Shown: one piece after another, positions 9,136 through 18,788 of the stretch
How positions within the stretch are numbered: the first letter of the stretch is position 1
Layout: the number at the start of each line of letters is the position of its first letter
Assembly (NCBI RefSeq): GCF_011090165.1
Contig: NZ_JAADJT010000012.1
Location: 1-64,000 of the forward strand
DNA: 64,000 nucleotides
Direction of reading: 5' to 3'
Source of the DNA: Duganella aceris
Lineage (GTDB): Bacteria > Pseudomonadota > Gammaproteobacteria > Burkholderiales > Burkholderiaceae_D
The notes under the pieces: generated by a model
Databases searched by the model: none
What the model saw: only the letters and a program-made list of their open reading frames with translations
Told to the model about the DNA's origin: nothing
Translations under genes and position numbers: made by a program

Positions 9136-10641
9136 ATGTCCACGCACCGTCCCTTTATCGCGCCCACGCAGTTTGACGACCCGATTGCCGCCTTCGAGCA
9201 AGTCCAGGCCATTTACGACTCCAATATCGCTCATTTGCGCGACGCCATGAAACGCTTCGTCGCCGGCGAGGACGTCGGCGAGCATGTGCGCGGCTGCTAT
9301 CCCTTCGTCCGCGTGCACACCGACACCGTGGCCCGCGCCGATTCGCGGTTGGCCTTCGGCTTCGTCGCCGGTCCGGGCACCTACGAAACCACGCTGACGC
9401 GGCCGGATTTGTTCGCCCGCTACTACCAGCAGCAATTCAAGCTGTTGTTGCAAAACCATGGCAGCAGGCAGCAGGTGCAGATCGAAGTCGGCACCAGCGC
9501 GATGCCGATCCCTATCCATTTCTCGTTCGCCGAGCATGAGCACATCGAAGGCACGATGAGCGCCGGACGCCGGCTGCTGATGCGCGATGTCTTCGATTTG
9601 CCCAACCTGGCGGCGATGGACGACGGCATCGCCAACGGCACCCACGAGCCGCCGCCGGGCGAGGCGCAGCCGCTGGCGCTGTTCACCGCGCCGCGCGTCG
9701 ACTACTCGCTGCTGCGCTTGCGCCACTACACCGGCACCTCGTGCGAGCATTTCCAGAAGTTTGTCCTGTTCACCAATTATCAGTTCTACATCGATGAATT
9801 CATCAAGCTCGGTCATGAGCTGATGAGCGCGACGACGGAGCAGGGCGACAACGGCTACATCGCGTTTGTCGAGCCGGGGAATATCGTCACGCGGCGCGTC
9901 GGGCAGGAAGTGCAGCCCGGCGATGCGTTGGGCGCCGCGCCGCCGCGCATGCCGCAGATGCCGGGTTATCACCTGATCCGCGCCGACGGCACCGGCATCA
10001 CGATGGTGAATATCGGTGTCGGGCCGGCCAACGCCAAGACCATCACCGACCATATCGCGGTGCTGCGGCCGCACGCCTGGCTGATGCTGGGTCACTGCGC
10101 CGGTCTGCGCAACACGCAGGAGCTGGGCGATTACGTGCTGGCCCACGGCTATGTGCGCGAGGATCATGTGCTCGATGAGGATCTGCCGCTGTGGGTGCCG
10201 ATCCCGCCGCTGGCCGAGGTGCAGGTGGCGATCGAGGCGGCCGTGGCCGAGGTAACGCAGCTGACCGGCCATGATCTGAAGCGCGTGATGCGCACCGGGA
10301 CGGTCGCCAGCACCGACAACCGTAACTGGGAGTTGCTGCCGCAGCGGACGCCGGAGCGGCGTTTCAGCCAGAGCAGGGCGATCGCGCTGGACATGGAAAG
10401 CGCGACGATCGCCGCCAATGGCTTCCGTTTCCGGGTGCCGTATGGGACCTTGTTGTGTGTCAGCGATAAGCCGATGCATGGCGAGATCAAGTTGCCGGGC
10501 ATGGCCAACCAGTTTTATCGCGACCGGGTCGACCAGCATTTACGCATCGGCATCCGCGCCATGGAGCTGCTGCGCGCGCTGGGCGTGGACAAACTGCACA
10601 GCCGCAAGCTGCGCAGTTTTACCGAGGTGGCGTTCCAATAA
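9136..10641 (+). CDS. amn: AMP nucleosidase
   Basis: Protein of 501 residues matching AMP nucleosidase in length and order. An N-terminal regulatory domain (FDDPIAAFEQVQAIYDSN at the start) is followed by a C-terminal nucleoside-phosphorylase-like domain containing the VGPANAKTITDHIAVLRPH and GHCAGLRNTQELGDYVLAHGY segments. It hydrolyses AMP to adenine and ribose 5-phosphate in the cytoplasm and adjusts adenylate pools. The ATG at 9136 has GAAGGAAA directly upstream. An upstream in-frame start at 9076 lacks support. It is transcribed alone, divergent from the synthetase, and ends at a strong terminator. Confidence 0.93.
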   Translation: MSTHRPFIAPTQFDDPIAAFEQVQAIYDSNIAHLRDAMKRFVAGEDVGEHVRGCYPFVRVHTDTVARADSRLAFGFVAGPGTYETTLTRPDLFARYYQQQFKLLLQNHGSRQQVQIEVGTSAMPIPIHFSFAEHEHIEGTMSAGRRLLMRDVFDLPNLAAMDDGIANGTHEPPPGEAQPLALFTAPRVDYSLLRLRHYTGTSCEHFQKFVLFTNYQFYIDEFIKLGHELMSATTEQGDNGYIAFVEPGNIVTRRVGQEVQPGDALGAAPPRMPQMPGYHLIRADGTGITMVNIGVGPANAKTITDHIAVLRPHAWLMLGHCAGLRNTQELGDYVLAHGYVREDHVLDEDLPLWVPIPPLAEVQVAIEAAVAEVTQLTGHDLKRVMRTGTVASTDNRNWELLPQRTPERRFSQSRAIALDMESATIAANGFRFRVPYGTLLCVSDKPMHGEIKLPGMANQFYRDRVDQHLRIGIRAMELLRALGVDKLHSRKLRSFTEVAFQ

Positions 10642-10659
10642 ACTTCCCCATCCGCCCGC

Positions 10660-10685
10660 AAGCCCGCATGAAGCGGGCTTTTTTT
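10660..10685 (+). terminator. Rho-independent terminator after amn
   Basis: A perfect 7-bp stem AGCCCGC / GCGGGCT (10661-10667 and 10673-10679) with a 5-base loop is followed by seven T. It lies 20 bases after the amn stop and isolates it from the arabinan locus. Confidence 0.9.
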
Positions 10686-10710
10686 ACGTTCATAGCGGGC
10701 GCCGATACCC

Positions 10711-10726
10711 TTTTCGATATCGAAAA
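10711..10726. promoter_or_regulatory. Perfect 16-bp palindrome, candidate operator of the arabinan regulon (TBDR gene)
   Basis: TTTTCGATATCGAAAA is a perfect palindrome 106 bases upstream of the TonB-dependent receptor start. A possible promoter follows: TTGGTT at 10741-10746 and TAAGAT at 10765-10770 with an 18-base spacer. The palindrome would then be about 15 bp upstream of the -35 element, where an activator such as LysR binds. The same GATATC core recurs before three other genes of this locus. Confidence 0.55.
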
Positions 10727-10831
10727 CCCCAAAAAATTGATTGGTTTGTTTTCCCTCCAGCCCCTAAGATTTAAGGCAGACAGCTGAACACCACGCAGCT
10801 CTCTATAAAACAGATAACAAACTGGAGACTT

Positions 10832-13459
10832 ATGAATCAACGAGCATCCGGGACTTTCGAGTCCCAGGCGAAGCATCGCCTTGTCCTGAAAACCGGCGTC
10901 GCCGTCCTCGCAGCGGCGGGTCTGCTGAGCGCCTTCCCAGTCCTCGCACAAGAAACCCCGGCCGCCGATCCCGCCGCCGTGCCGGAAGCCGTCGTCACCG
11001 TGACCGGCGTGCGCAGGGCCGCGCAAAGCGCGCAAAAAATCAAACAGGATGCCGAAAACGTTATCGATTCCATCGTCGCCGACGATATCGGCAAATTCCC
11101 GGACACGAACGTGGCCTCGACCATCGCCCGCGTCACCGGCGTGCAGGTGCGTCGCGACGGCGGCGAGGCCAACACGGTGCTGATCCGCGGCTTGCCCGGC
11201 ATCGCCACCGTGTTGAACGGCCGCGAACTGTTCACCACCACCGGCCGCTACATCCAGCTGGCCGACATCCCATCGACCATGCTGCAGCGCGTGGACGTGT
11301 ATAAATCGCAGAGCGCCGACCTGCTCGACGGCGGCATCGCCGGCGTGATCGACGTGCGCACCAACCGTCCGTTCGACTTCAAGGGCTTCACCGCAGCGAT
11401 CAACGGCGGCGGCACCAACAATTCGCAGGCCGACCGCACCGATCCTAATCTGAGCGGCATGATCTCCAACCGCTGGAAGACGCCGATGGGCGAAGTCGGC
11501 GCCTTGTTCGGCGTATCGTATGTGCGCAACCACTATTCGGAAGAGCGCGCGTTCAACACCAAGCCGATCGACAAGAGCTTCCTGCTGCCGAATCTGACCG
11601 CGCCGGATTTGATGGGCCTGCAGAACGTCAAGGGCGACCGCCGCCGCGCCGCCGCCAACTACGCGCTGCAATGGAAGCCGAACAAGGATGTCGAGCTGTA
11701 CGCCGAAGGCCTCGGCACCCACTACCTGAACAACTTCGAGACCGACTTCCTGGTCGCGCTGCCGTGGTGGGGGCCCGGCGACACCATGAGCGGCACCAAG
11801 ATCCCGAACACCAACCAGTTGCAGTCGCTGACGTCGCACAACGTCAACACCATCATGTCGACCCAGGCCAACCGCGCCGACAACGTCACCCAGCAGCACG
11901 CCATCGGCGGCCGCTGGAGCGCCGCGCCGGGCCTGAAGCTGAGCACCGAGATCGCCCGCACGCTGTCGGACTTCGATTGGCAGAACCCGATCCTCGATAC
12001 GCTGACCGTCATGCCGACGTCGGTGGTGAACACCAACATCGGCGGCAGCGCCAACGTGTCGTACAGCGGCCAGGACATCACGGATCCGAAGAACTACCGC
12101 CTCGACCAGCTGTTCGACCGCTACGGCCATGACAGCGGCGCCTCGACCGACTGGCGCGCCGACGGCACCTACACGCCGGCCGACGACGGCTTCTTCAAGG
12201 ACTTCGGTTTCGGCGTACGCGCCGCCAAGCGCACCGCCGCGTCGATCAAGTCGTTCGAAGGTTCGGTCGCCGCGACCGGCACCGTGTCCGCCGCCAGCCT
12301 GCCTGGCCTGAACTGCACCTCGGAGATGAACAACAACTGGGGCACCACCTCGTGGTACACGCCTTGCGCCAGCTACCTGATCTCCAACACCGCCGACATC
12401 CGCAAGGCGGTGACCGGCAGCGCGGCCGGCAAGGATCTGGATCCTGGTTCGTACTTCGCCGACGAGGAAAAGAACTACGCCTTCTACGGCAAGGCGCACA
12501 TCGGCTGGGAAACCGGCGGCATTCCGATCGACGGCGTGCTGGGCATGCGCGTGACCAAGACCGACGCCGACCTGCTGGGCAATTCGCTGCTCAACGGCGT
12601 CTACGTTCCGACCGCCAAGAGCAGCAGCAACACCGCCTATCTGCCGAGCGCGAACTTCAAGCTACAACTGCGTGACGACGTGGTCGGCCGCCTGTCGCTG
12701 TCGAAGACGCTGACCCGTCCCGACTTCGCGCAGCTGAATCCGGGCACCGCCTACATCGCCTCCGGCGCCACGGTGCAGGCCACCGCGTCGGGCGGCAATC
12801 CGGACCTGAAGCCGTTCACCGCGCGTAACCTCGACGGTTCGCTGGAATGGTATTTCGCACCGACCGGCATGGTCAGCGCCGCCTTGTTCCGTCACGATTT
12901 CAAGGGCTACATCCAGACCAGGATCACCAAGGAGACTTACAACGGCCAGGTGTACGACGTCACCCGTCCGTTCAACACCGACGACGGCTACCTGCAAGGC
13001 GCGGAAGTCGCGTACCGCCAGTTCTACGACCAGCTGCCGGGTTGGCTGGGCGGCTTCGGCCTGGAAGCGAATGCGACCTACACCGAAGGCGAGACCACCA
13101 CCTCGGGCGACAACAGCATGAGCGGCAAGCCGTTCGCCGGCATGTCGAAATGGTCGTACAACGTGGTCGCGCTGTACGAGAAGTTCGGCATTTCGGGCCG
13201 CCTGGCCTACAACTGGCGCTCGAAGTTCGTCCAGCTTTACAATGACGGCGGTCCGGGCCTGGACCTGATCGCGGCGCCGATATCGTCGCTGGACGGATCG
13301 CTGGGCTACAAGATCAACGACAACACGTCGATCACGCTGACCGGCGCCAACCTGCTCAACTTCAAGTACACCGACTACTGGAAGGACAAGGCCTTGTACC
13401 CGCGCGACACCCGGCGCTATGATCGCTCTGTAGGACTGTTCTTGAACTGGAAGATCTAA
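10832..13459 (+). CDS. TonB-dependent outer-membrane receptor (oligosaccharide type)
   Basis: Protein of 875 residues. It has a long signal peptide (about 1-40, ending FPVLAQ), a TonB-box-like EAVVTVTGVRR at about 48-58, a plug domain (DDIGKFPDTNVASTIARVTGVQVRRDGG) and a beta-barrel ending in an aromatic residue plus short tail (FLNWKI). The plug wording is that of the large carbohydrate-linked TonB receptors of Proteobacteria. It should import arabino-oligosaccharides across the outer membrane using TonB-ExbBD energy; the substrate is inferred from the locus. It is the first gene of the locus and its stop abuts the next start (TAA-ATG). The GATATC palindrome upstream suggests substrate induction. 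Confidence 0.9.
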   Translation: MNQRASGTFESQAKHRLVLKTGVAVLAAAGLLSAFPVLAQETPAADPAAVPEAVVTVTGVRRAAQSAQKIKQDAENVIDSIVADDIGKFPDTNVASTIARVTGVQVRRDGGEANTVLIRGLPGIATVLNGRELFTTTGRYIQLADIPSTMLQRVDVYKSQSADLLDGGIAGVIDVRTNRPFDFKGFTAAINGGGTNNSQADRTDPNLSGMISNRWKTPMGEVGALFGVSYVRNHYSEERAFNTKPIDKSFLLPNLTAPDLMGLQNVKGDRRRAAANYALQWKPNKDVELYAEGLGTHYLNNFETDFLVALPWWGPGDTMSGTKIPNTNQLQSLTSHNVNTIMSTQANRADNVTQQHAIGGRWSAAPGLKLSTEIARTLSDFDWQNPILDTLTVMPTSVVNTNIGGSANVSYSGQDITDPKNYRLDQLFDRYGHDSGASTDWRADGTYTPADDGFFKDFGFGVRAAKRTAASIKSFEGSVAATGTVSAASLPGLNCTSEMNNNWGTTSWYTPCASYLISNTADIRKAVTGSAAGKDLDPGSYFADEEKNYAFYGKAHIGWETGGIPIDGVLGMRVTKTDADLLGNSLLNGVYVPTAKSSSNTAYLPSANFKLQLRDDVVGRLSLSKTLTRPDFAQLNPGTAYIASGATVQATASGGNPDLKPFTARNLDGSLEWYFAPTGMVSAALFRHDFKGYIQTRITKETYNGQVYDVTRPFNTDDGYLQGAEVAYRQFYDQLPGWLGGFGLEANATYTEGETTTSGDNSMSGKPFAGMSKWSYNVVALYEKFGISGRLAYNWRSKFVQLYNDGGPGLDLIAAPISSLDGSLGYKINDNTSITLTGANLLNFKYTDYWKDKALYPRDTRRYDRSVGLFLNWKI

Positions 13460-14794
13460 ATGTCGAACACAAAAATGTCGGTGGTGGAGAAAGTCGGTTT
13501 CGGCGCCGGCGACATGGCGCTGAACGTGGTGATCTCGTCGATGATGTTGATCATCACCTTCTTCTACACCGACATCTACGGCCTGAAGACCACCGACCTG
13601 GCGCTGCTGTTCGTGCTGGTGAAGTTCGTCGGCGCCATCAGCGATCTGGTGATGGGGCAGATCACCGACCGCGTGCTGACGCGCTGGGGACGCTATCGTC
13701 CCTGGCTGCTGTTCCTCGCGGTGCCGTATGGCCTCAGCGTGTTCTTCGTCTTCACCACGCCGGACTGGGGCTACAGCGCCAAGCTGGTATGGGCCTATTC
13801 GACCTACATCATCATGACCATCATGACGTCCGGCGTGGGCGTCTCGTACATTTCGCTGCCGAGCGCACTGTCCAACGACCCGCAGCAGACGCTGTCGGCC
13901 AACGGCTACCGCCTGTTCTTCGCCAAGGTCGGCGCCTTCATGGTGACCGTGATCGTGCCGCTGCTGTCGGAGCGCTGGGGCGGCGGTAACGCGGCCACCG
14001 GCTACCAGGCGGCGATGGCGCTGATGGCCGTCATGGGCGTGATCCTGTTCCTGTTCTGCTTCTTCACCACCACCGAGCGCGTGGTGCACAAGGTGCAGCG
14101 CCAGTCGCTGTCGGAGCAGATCAAGGTGCTGATGCTGAACGACCAGTGGCTGATCCTGTGCGCGGTCTGCGTCACCGGCACCGTCGGCTATGTGGTGCGC
14201 GGCTCGGTCGCCATCTACTACGCCAAATACTACCTGGGCGCCGATGCGGCCACCGTGTCGGCCTTCCTGTCGACCGGCGTGGCGGCCGCGATCCTGTCGA
14301 TGATCGCCTCGACCTGGATCACCAAGTTCTATAGCAAGGTCAAACTGTTCCGCTGGTCGCAGATCGCGGTCGGCGTGATCAGCGCCGCGATGTACTTTTT
14401 GGTGAAGCCGGGCGACACCATGCTGGCCTTCGGGCTGTACTTCCTGCTGTCCTTCGTGGTGGACCTGCACGCGCCGGTGTTCTGGTCGGCCATCGCCGAA
14501 GCCATCGACTACGGCACCGTCAAGACCGGCAAGCGCGTTTCCGGCTTCGCCTTCGGCGGCATCTCCGTGTGCCAGAAGGCCGGCATGGGCGTGGCTGGCG
14601 CGCTGGTCGGCGTGTTGCTGACCTATTTTGAATACCAGCCGAACCACGAGCAGACCGCGTTCGCGCTGCACGGCATTGTGCTGATGCTGACCTTGATCCC
14701 GGGCTTCTTCCACACCGTGATGGGACTGCTGATGTTCAAGTACCGTATCGACGACGCGTACTACACCGAGGTCAAGGCGCAGATGGCAGTCTAA
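13460..14794 (+). CDS. GPH-family (glycoside-pentoside-hexuronide) cation symporter
   Basis: Integral inner-membrane protein of 444 residues with about 12 hydrophobic segments. Family marks are EKVGFGAGDMALN at the start, SDLVMGQITDR in the first half, and GRYRPWLLF, the GPH/MelB-like cytoplasmic loop. It should couple uptake of a glycoside or pentoside, probably short arabino-oligosaccharides, to Na+ or H+. The ATG immediately follows the receptor stop codon, so the two genes are translated together. A cytoplasmic GH43 follows, which makes intact oligosaccharide import plausible. Confidence 0.87.
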   Translation: MSNTKMSVVEKVGFGAGDMALNVVISSMMLIITFFYTDIYGLKTTDLALLFVLVKFVGAISDLVMGQITDRVLTRWGRYRPWLLFLAVPYGLSVFFVFTTPDWGYSAKLVWAYSTYIIMTIMTSGVGVSYISLPSALSNDPQQTLSANGYRLFFAKVGAFMVTVIVPLLSERWGGGNAATGYQAAMALMAVMGVILFLFCFFTTTERVVHKVQRQSLSEQIKVLMLNDQWLILCAVCVTGTVGYVVRGSVAIYYAKYYLGADAATVSAFLSTGVAAAILSMIASTWITKFYSKVKLFRWSQIAVGVISAAMYFLVKPGDTMLAFGLYFLLSFVVDLHAPVFWSAIAEAIDYGTVKTGKRVSGFAFGGISVCQKAGMGVAGALVGVLLTYFEYQPNHEQTAFALHGIVLMLTLIPGFFHTVMGLLMFKYRIDDAYYTEVKAQMAV

Positions 14795-14814
14795 TTTTTT
14801 TGGAAAACGACGTA

Positions 14815-15765
14815 ATGGCAAACGATATCCTCAAGCCGCTGATCGAGCAGCGCGCCGATCCGCACATCTACCGTCACACCGACGGCTATTATTACTTTAC
14901 CGCGTCGGTGCCGCAGTACGACCGCATCGAACTGCGCCGCGCGACCACCATCGCCGGCCTGGTGAACGCGGAGAAGGTCGACGTATGGCACAAGCCGGAC
15001 AGCGGCGCTTACAGCGAGCTGGTTTGGGCGCCCGAGCTGCACTTCAACGACGGCGCCTGGTATGTCTACTTCGCCGCCGCGCCGAGCCGCGAGATCAAAT
15101 ACAAGCTGTTCCAGCACCGCATGTACTGCATCCGCAATACCGGCGCCAATCCGCTGGAGGGGAAGTGGGAGTTCATGGGCCAGATCGACACCGCCATCGA
15201 CACCTTCTGCCTGGACGCGACTACCTTCAAGCACAAGGACCAGCTGTACTACGTCTGGGCGCAAAAGGACGTGGCGATCGAGGGCAATTCCAACATCTAC
15301 ATCGCGCCGATGAAGACGCCGTGGCAATTGGGCGGCGCGCCGGTCATGCTGAGCAAGCCGGAGTTCGACTGGGAGATCCGCGGCTTCTGGGTCAACGAGG
15401 GGCCATCGGTTCTGAAAAAGAACGGCAAGATCTTCATCAGCTACTCGGCCAGCGCCACCGACGAAAACTACGCCATGGGCCTGTTGTGGGCCGACGAAAA
15501 CGCCGACGTGCTGGATCCGGCGTCGTGGACCAAGTCGCCGCAGCCGGTGCTGCAAACCTGCTTCGAACATGGCGTCTATGGACCGGGGCACAACTCGTTT
15601 ACCGTCGGCGATGATGGCGAAACCGTCATGTTGGTTTATCATGCACGCACCTACACCGAGATTATCGGCGACCCGCTGTGGAATCCGGACCGCCACACCT
15701 ACGTCAAACCGCTGAAGTGGGACGAGCAGGGCATGCCAGTTTTCGGAAAGCCGTCGATCGCTTAA
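14815..15765 (+). CDS. Cytoplasmic GH43 arabinofuranosidase-type glycoside hydrolase
   Basis: Protein of 316 residues, a single five-bladed GH43 domain without signal peptide. The three catalytic acids are readable: general base D15 (RADPH), pKa-modulating D134 (CLDATTF) and acid E195 (NEGPS). The sequence resembles the GH43 subfamily of exo-acting alpha-1,5-L-arabinofuranosidases. It probably trims imported arabino-oligosaccharides in the cytoplasm, next to the symporter that would deliver them. The ATG at 14815 with GGAAAA upstream is preferred to the in-frame TTG at 14800. Beta-xylosidase activity is the main alternative within GH43. Confidence 0.82.
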   Translation: MANDILKPLIEQRADPHIYRHTDGYYYFTASVPQYDRIELRRATTIAGLVNAEKVDVWHKPDSGAYSELVWAPELHFNDGAWYVYFAAAPSREIKYKLFQHRMYCIRNTGANPLEGKWEFMGQIDTAIDTFCLDATTFKHKDQLYYVWAQKDVAIEGNSNIYIAPMKTPWQLGGAPVMLSKPEFDWEIRGFWVNEGPSVLKKNGKIFISYSASATDENYAMGLLWADENADVLDPASWTKSPQPVLQTCFEHGVYGPGHNSFTVGDDGETVMLVYHARTYTEIIGDPLWNPDRHTYVKPLKWDEQGMPVFGKPSIA

Positions 15766-15785
15766 GCGCGAACGCATCATATTCC

Positions 15786-15818
15786 GGCGGCCGAGCAGGG
15801 TAACTCCGCTCGGCCGCC
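15786..15818. terminator. Strong hairpin between GH43 and galM
   Basis: A perfect 11-bp stem GGCGGCCGAGC / GCTCGGCCGCC (15786-15796, 15808-15818) encloses an 11-base loop. Only two T follow, so it may be an attenuating or mRNA-stabilising hairpin rather than a full terminator. Confidence 0.5.
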
Positions 15819-15838
15819 TTGCTATTAGAGAGCCAACA

Positions 15839-16903
15839 ATGTCGCAACCAACCATCACCGAATCGCCCTTTGGCCAACTGCCGGACGGCCGCGCGGCCAC
15901 GCTGTACACGCTGACCAACGCCAACGGCATGGTCGCCAGGATCAGCGACCTTGGCGGCGTGATCACCGAACTCCACGTGCCGGACCGCGACGGCGTGTTG
16001 GCCGACGTCTGCCTCGGCTACGACGACGTCGCGCCGTACATGGGCGACTCGAACTATTTCGGCGCGCTGATCGGCCGCTACGGCAACCGCATCGCCAACG
16101 CCAGCTTCACGCTGGACGGCGAGATCCACAACCTGGACCTCAACGACGGCGCCAATCACCTGCACGGCGGCGCGGAAGGCTTCCACCGCAAGCTGTGGGA
16201 GGCTGAAACCTTCGCCACGCCGAAATCGGCGGGCCTGATCCTCAGCTACGTCAGCCCGGACGGCGAGCAGGGCTACCCCGGCAACCTGGAAGTCACCGCG
16301 ATCTATGAACTGCGCAACGACAACGAGCTGCGCATCGCCTTCCACGCCATCACCGACAAGGCCACGCCGGTCAACCTGACCAACCACGCCTACTTCAACC
16401 TCGCCGGCGCGGGCGATATCCTCGGCCACGAACTGACCGTCAACGCCGATGCGTACACGCCGGTCGGCGCCGGCCTGATTCCTCTCGGCGCGCCGCAGCC
16501 GGTCGCGGGCACGCCGTTCGACTTCCGCGCGCCGCATGCGATCGGCGCGCGTATCGATCAAGAAGATGAGCAATTGCGCCTGGGCTCCGGCTACGACCAC
16601 AACTTCGTGCTGAACAAATCTCAGCCCGGCGCGCTGGAAGTGGCCGCGCGCGTGGTCGATCCGGTGTCCGGCCGCGTGCTGGAAGTGCTGTCGCAGGAGC
16701 CGGGCGTGCAGTTCTACAGCGGGAACTTCCTCAATGACCAGACCACCGGAAAAGGCCGGATCTACGGCCATCGCAGCGGCTTCTGCCTCGAACCGCAGCA
16801 TTACCCGGACTCGCCGAATCGCCCCGGCTTCCCGTCGACGATCCTGCGGCCGGGCGAGGAATACACCTCGGTGATGGCTTACCGTTTCTCAATTGCGCAG
16901 TGA
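15839..16903 (+). CDS. galM: Aldose 1-epimerase (mutarotase)
   Basis: Protein of 354 residues with GalM motifs. NHLHGG places His at 107/109, TNHAYFN has the catalytic His at about 183, and a late QEPGVQFYSGN segment carries the catalytic Glu. It interconverts alpha and beta anomers of aldoses. In this locus it should supply the anomer used by the sugar 1-dehydrogenase after arabinosides are hydrolysed. No signal peptide is seen, so it acts in the cytoplasm. It lies downstream of the hairpin and upstream of the operator region at 16909-16968. Confidence 0.9.
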   Translation: MSQPTITESPFGQLPDGRAATLYTLTNANGMVARISDLGGVITELHVPDRDGVLADVCLGYDDVAPYMGDSNYFGALIGRYGNRIANASFTLDGEIHNLDLNDGANHLHGGAEGFHRKLWEAETFATPKSAGLILSYVSPDGEQGYPGNLEVTAIYELRNDNELRIAFHAITDKATPVNLTNHAYFNLAGAGDILGHELTVNADAYTPVGAGLIPLGAPQPVAGTPFDFRAPHAIGARIDQEDEQLRLGSGYDHNFVLNKSQPGALEVAARVVDPVSGRVLEVLSQEPGVQFYSGNFLNDQTTGKGRIYGHRSGFCLEPQHYPDSPNRPGFPSTILRPGEEYTSVMAYRFSIAQ

Positions 16904-16908
16904 TACTG

Positions 16909-16968
16909 ATTTCGGTATCGATATCGAATAATAATTTATTGGAAAGATATCTCAGTACAACTTAGTAT
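16909..16968 (+). promoter_or_regulatory. Operator and promoter of the arabinonate dehydratase operon
   Basis: TATCGATATCGA at 16916-16927 contains two overlapping palindromes (TATCGATA and TCGATATCGA). A promoter follows: TTGGAA at 16939-16944 and TAGTAT at 16963-16968 with an 18-base spacer. AGATATC directly after the -35 repeats the operator core. The binding-protein gene has an almost identical arrangement at 29302-29357. The pattern fits a LysR-type recognition site plus an activation site at the -35. Confidence 0.6.
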
Positions 16969-17031
16969 GCTTTATCGATGCAGGGGCATGACATCCACGC
17001 CTCCGCACAGGAACATATTGAGGAGATTTGC

Positions 17032-18774
17032 ATGTCCGAGAACGACAAAAAGGTGAAGCTGCGCTCCGCCGAATGGTTTGGTACGCAAGACAAAAACGGC
17101 TTCATGTATCGCAGCTGGATGAAGAACCAGGGCATTCCCGACCACGAATTCCAGGGCAAGCCCATCATCGGTATCTGCAACACCTGGTCGGAACTAACCC
17201 CCTGCAACGCGCACTTCCGCAAACTGGCGGAACACGTCAAGCGCGGCATCCTCGAAGCGGGCGGCTTCCCGGTCGAATTCCCGGTCTTCTCCAACGGCGA
17301 ATCCAATCTGCGTCCCACCGCCATGCTGACCCGTAACCTGGCCAGCATGGACGTCGAAGAATCCATTCGCGGCAATCCGATGGACGGCGTGGTGCTGCTG
17401 GTCGGTTGCGACAAGACCACCCCGGCGCTGCTGATGGGCGCCGCCTCGGTCGACATTCCGACCATTGTCGTCAGCGGCGGCCCTATGCTGAACGGTAAAC
17501 TCAACGGCAAGAACATCGGCTCCGGCACCGCCGTGTGGCAGCTGCACGAGCAGGTCAAGGCCGGCGAAATCACCATGCACGAATTCATGTCGGCGGAATC
17601 GGGCCACTCCCGTTCCGCAGGCACCTGCAACACCATGGGCACCGCGTCGACGATGGCCTGCATGGCCGAGGCGCTGGGCACCACGCTGCCGCACAACGCC
17701 GCTATTCCGGCGGTCGATTCGCGCCGCTACATCCTGGCCCACATGTCCGGCATCCGCGCCGTCGAGATGGTCAAGGAAGGCCTGAACCTGTCGAAGATCC
17801 TCAAGCGCGAGAACTTCGAGAACGCGATCCGCGTCAATGCCGCCATCGGCGGTTCGACCAACGCCGTGATCCACCTGAAAGCCATCGCCGGCCGTATCGG
17901 CGTCGATCTGGAACTGGAAGACTGGACCCGCGTCGGTCGCGGCACCCCGACCATCGTCGACCTGCTGCCGTCGGGCCGCTTCCTGATGGAGGAGTTCTAC
18001 TACGCCGGCGGCCTGCCTGGCGCGATCCGCCGCATGGGCGAGGGTAATCTGGTGCCGCATCCGGACGCGTTGACCGTCAACGGCAAGTCGCTGTGGGAGA
18101 ACTGCAAGGATGCGCCGATCTACGATGACGAAGTGATTCGACCGCTGGAGAAGCCGCTGCTGAAGGACGGCGGCATCTGCATCCTGCGCGGCAACCTGGC
18201 GCCGCGCGGCGCGGTGTTGAAGCCGTCGGCGGCGACGCCGGCACTGATGCAGCATCGCGGCCGCGCCGTGGTGTTCGAGGACTTCGAGCATTACAAGTCG
18301 CGCATCGTCGATCCGGAGCTGGATGTCGATGCGGATTCGGTGCTGGTGATGAAGAACTGCGGCCCGAAAGGTTATCCGGGCATGGCGGAAGTGGGTAATA
18401 TGGGCCTGCCGCCCAAATTGCTGGCGGCCGGCGTCAAGGACATGGTCCGCATCTCGGACGCGCGCATGAGCGGTACCGCCTACGGCACCGTAGTGCTGCA
18501 CGTGGCGCCGGAAGCGATGGCCGGCGGTCCGCTGGGCATCGTCAAGGACGGCGACTGGATCACGCTCGATTGCGCCGGCGGTTTGCTGAACCTGGAGATC
18601 TCGGACGCCGAGATGGCCGAGCGCCAGGCGGTCCGCGTGCCGGGCAGCGCGCCGGGTCCGAAGACCGGTTACCAGAAACTCTACATCGAACACGTGCTGC
18701 AGGCCGATGAAGGTTGCGACTTCGATTTCCTGGTCGGGAATCGCGGTTCGGCCGTTCCACGTCACTCGCACTAA
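17032..18774 (+). CDS. L-arabinonate dehydratase (IlvD/Edd family)
   Basis: Protein of 580 residues in the IlvD/Edd family. Cys at 58, 126 and 199 and K128 (CDKTTPA) lie where the [2Fe-2S] ligands and the modified lysine are found in characterised arabinonate dehydratases of this family. It converts L-arabinonate to 2-keto-3-deoxy-L-arabinonate, the second committed step of non-phosphorylative arabinose oxidation. Paralogous sugar-acid dehydratases (xylonate, gluconate) cannot be excluded from sequence alone, but the locus supports arabinonate. The ATG at 17032 has GAGGAG upstream. It heads an operon with the next three genes. Confidence 0.87.
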   Translation: MSENDKKVKLRSAEWFGTQDKNGFMYRSWMKNQGIPDHEFQGKPIIGICNTWSELTPCNAHFRKLAEHVKRGILEAGGFPVEFPVFSNGESNLRPTAMLTRNLASMDVEESIRGNPMDGVVLLVGCDKTTPALLMGAASVDIPTIVVSGGPMLNGKLNGKNIGSGTAVWQLHEQVKAGEITMHEFMSAESGHSRSAGTCNTMGTASTMACMAEALGTTLPHNAAIPAVDSRRYILAHMSGIRAVEMVKEGLNLSKILKRENFENAIRVNAAIGGSTNAVIHLKAIAGRIGVDLELEDWTRVGRGTPTIVDLLPSGRFLMEEFYYAGGLPGAIRRMGEGNLVPHPDALTVNGKSLWENCKDAPIYDDEVIRPLEKPLLKDGGICILRGNLAPRGAVLKPSAATPALMQHRGRAVVFEDFEHYKSRIVDPELDVDADSVLVMKNCGPKGYPGMAEVGNMGLPPKLLAAGVKDMVRISDARMSGTAYGTVVLHVAPEAMAGGPLGIVKDGDWITLDCAGGLLNLEISDAEMAERQAVRVPGSAPGPKTGYQKLYIEHVLQADEGCDFDFLVGNRGSAVPRHSH

Positions 18775-18788
18775 TCACGGAGACACCC

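Noticed and set aside
12662..14821. 719-residue minus-strand open frame
   Set aside because: It is antisense to the TonB receptor and GPH symporter, with His/Arg/Gln-rich low-complexity composition.
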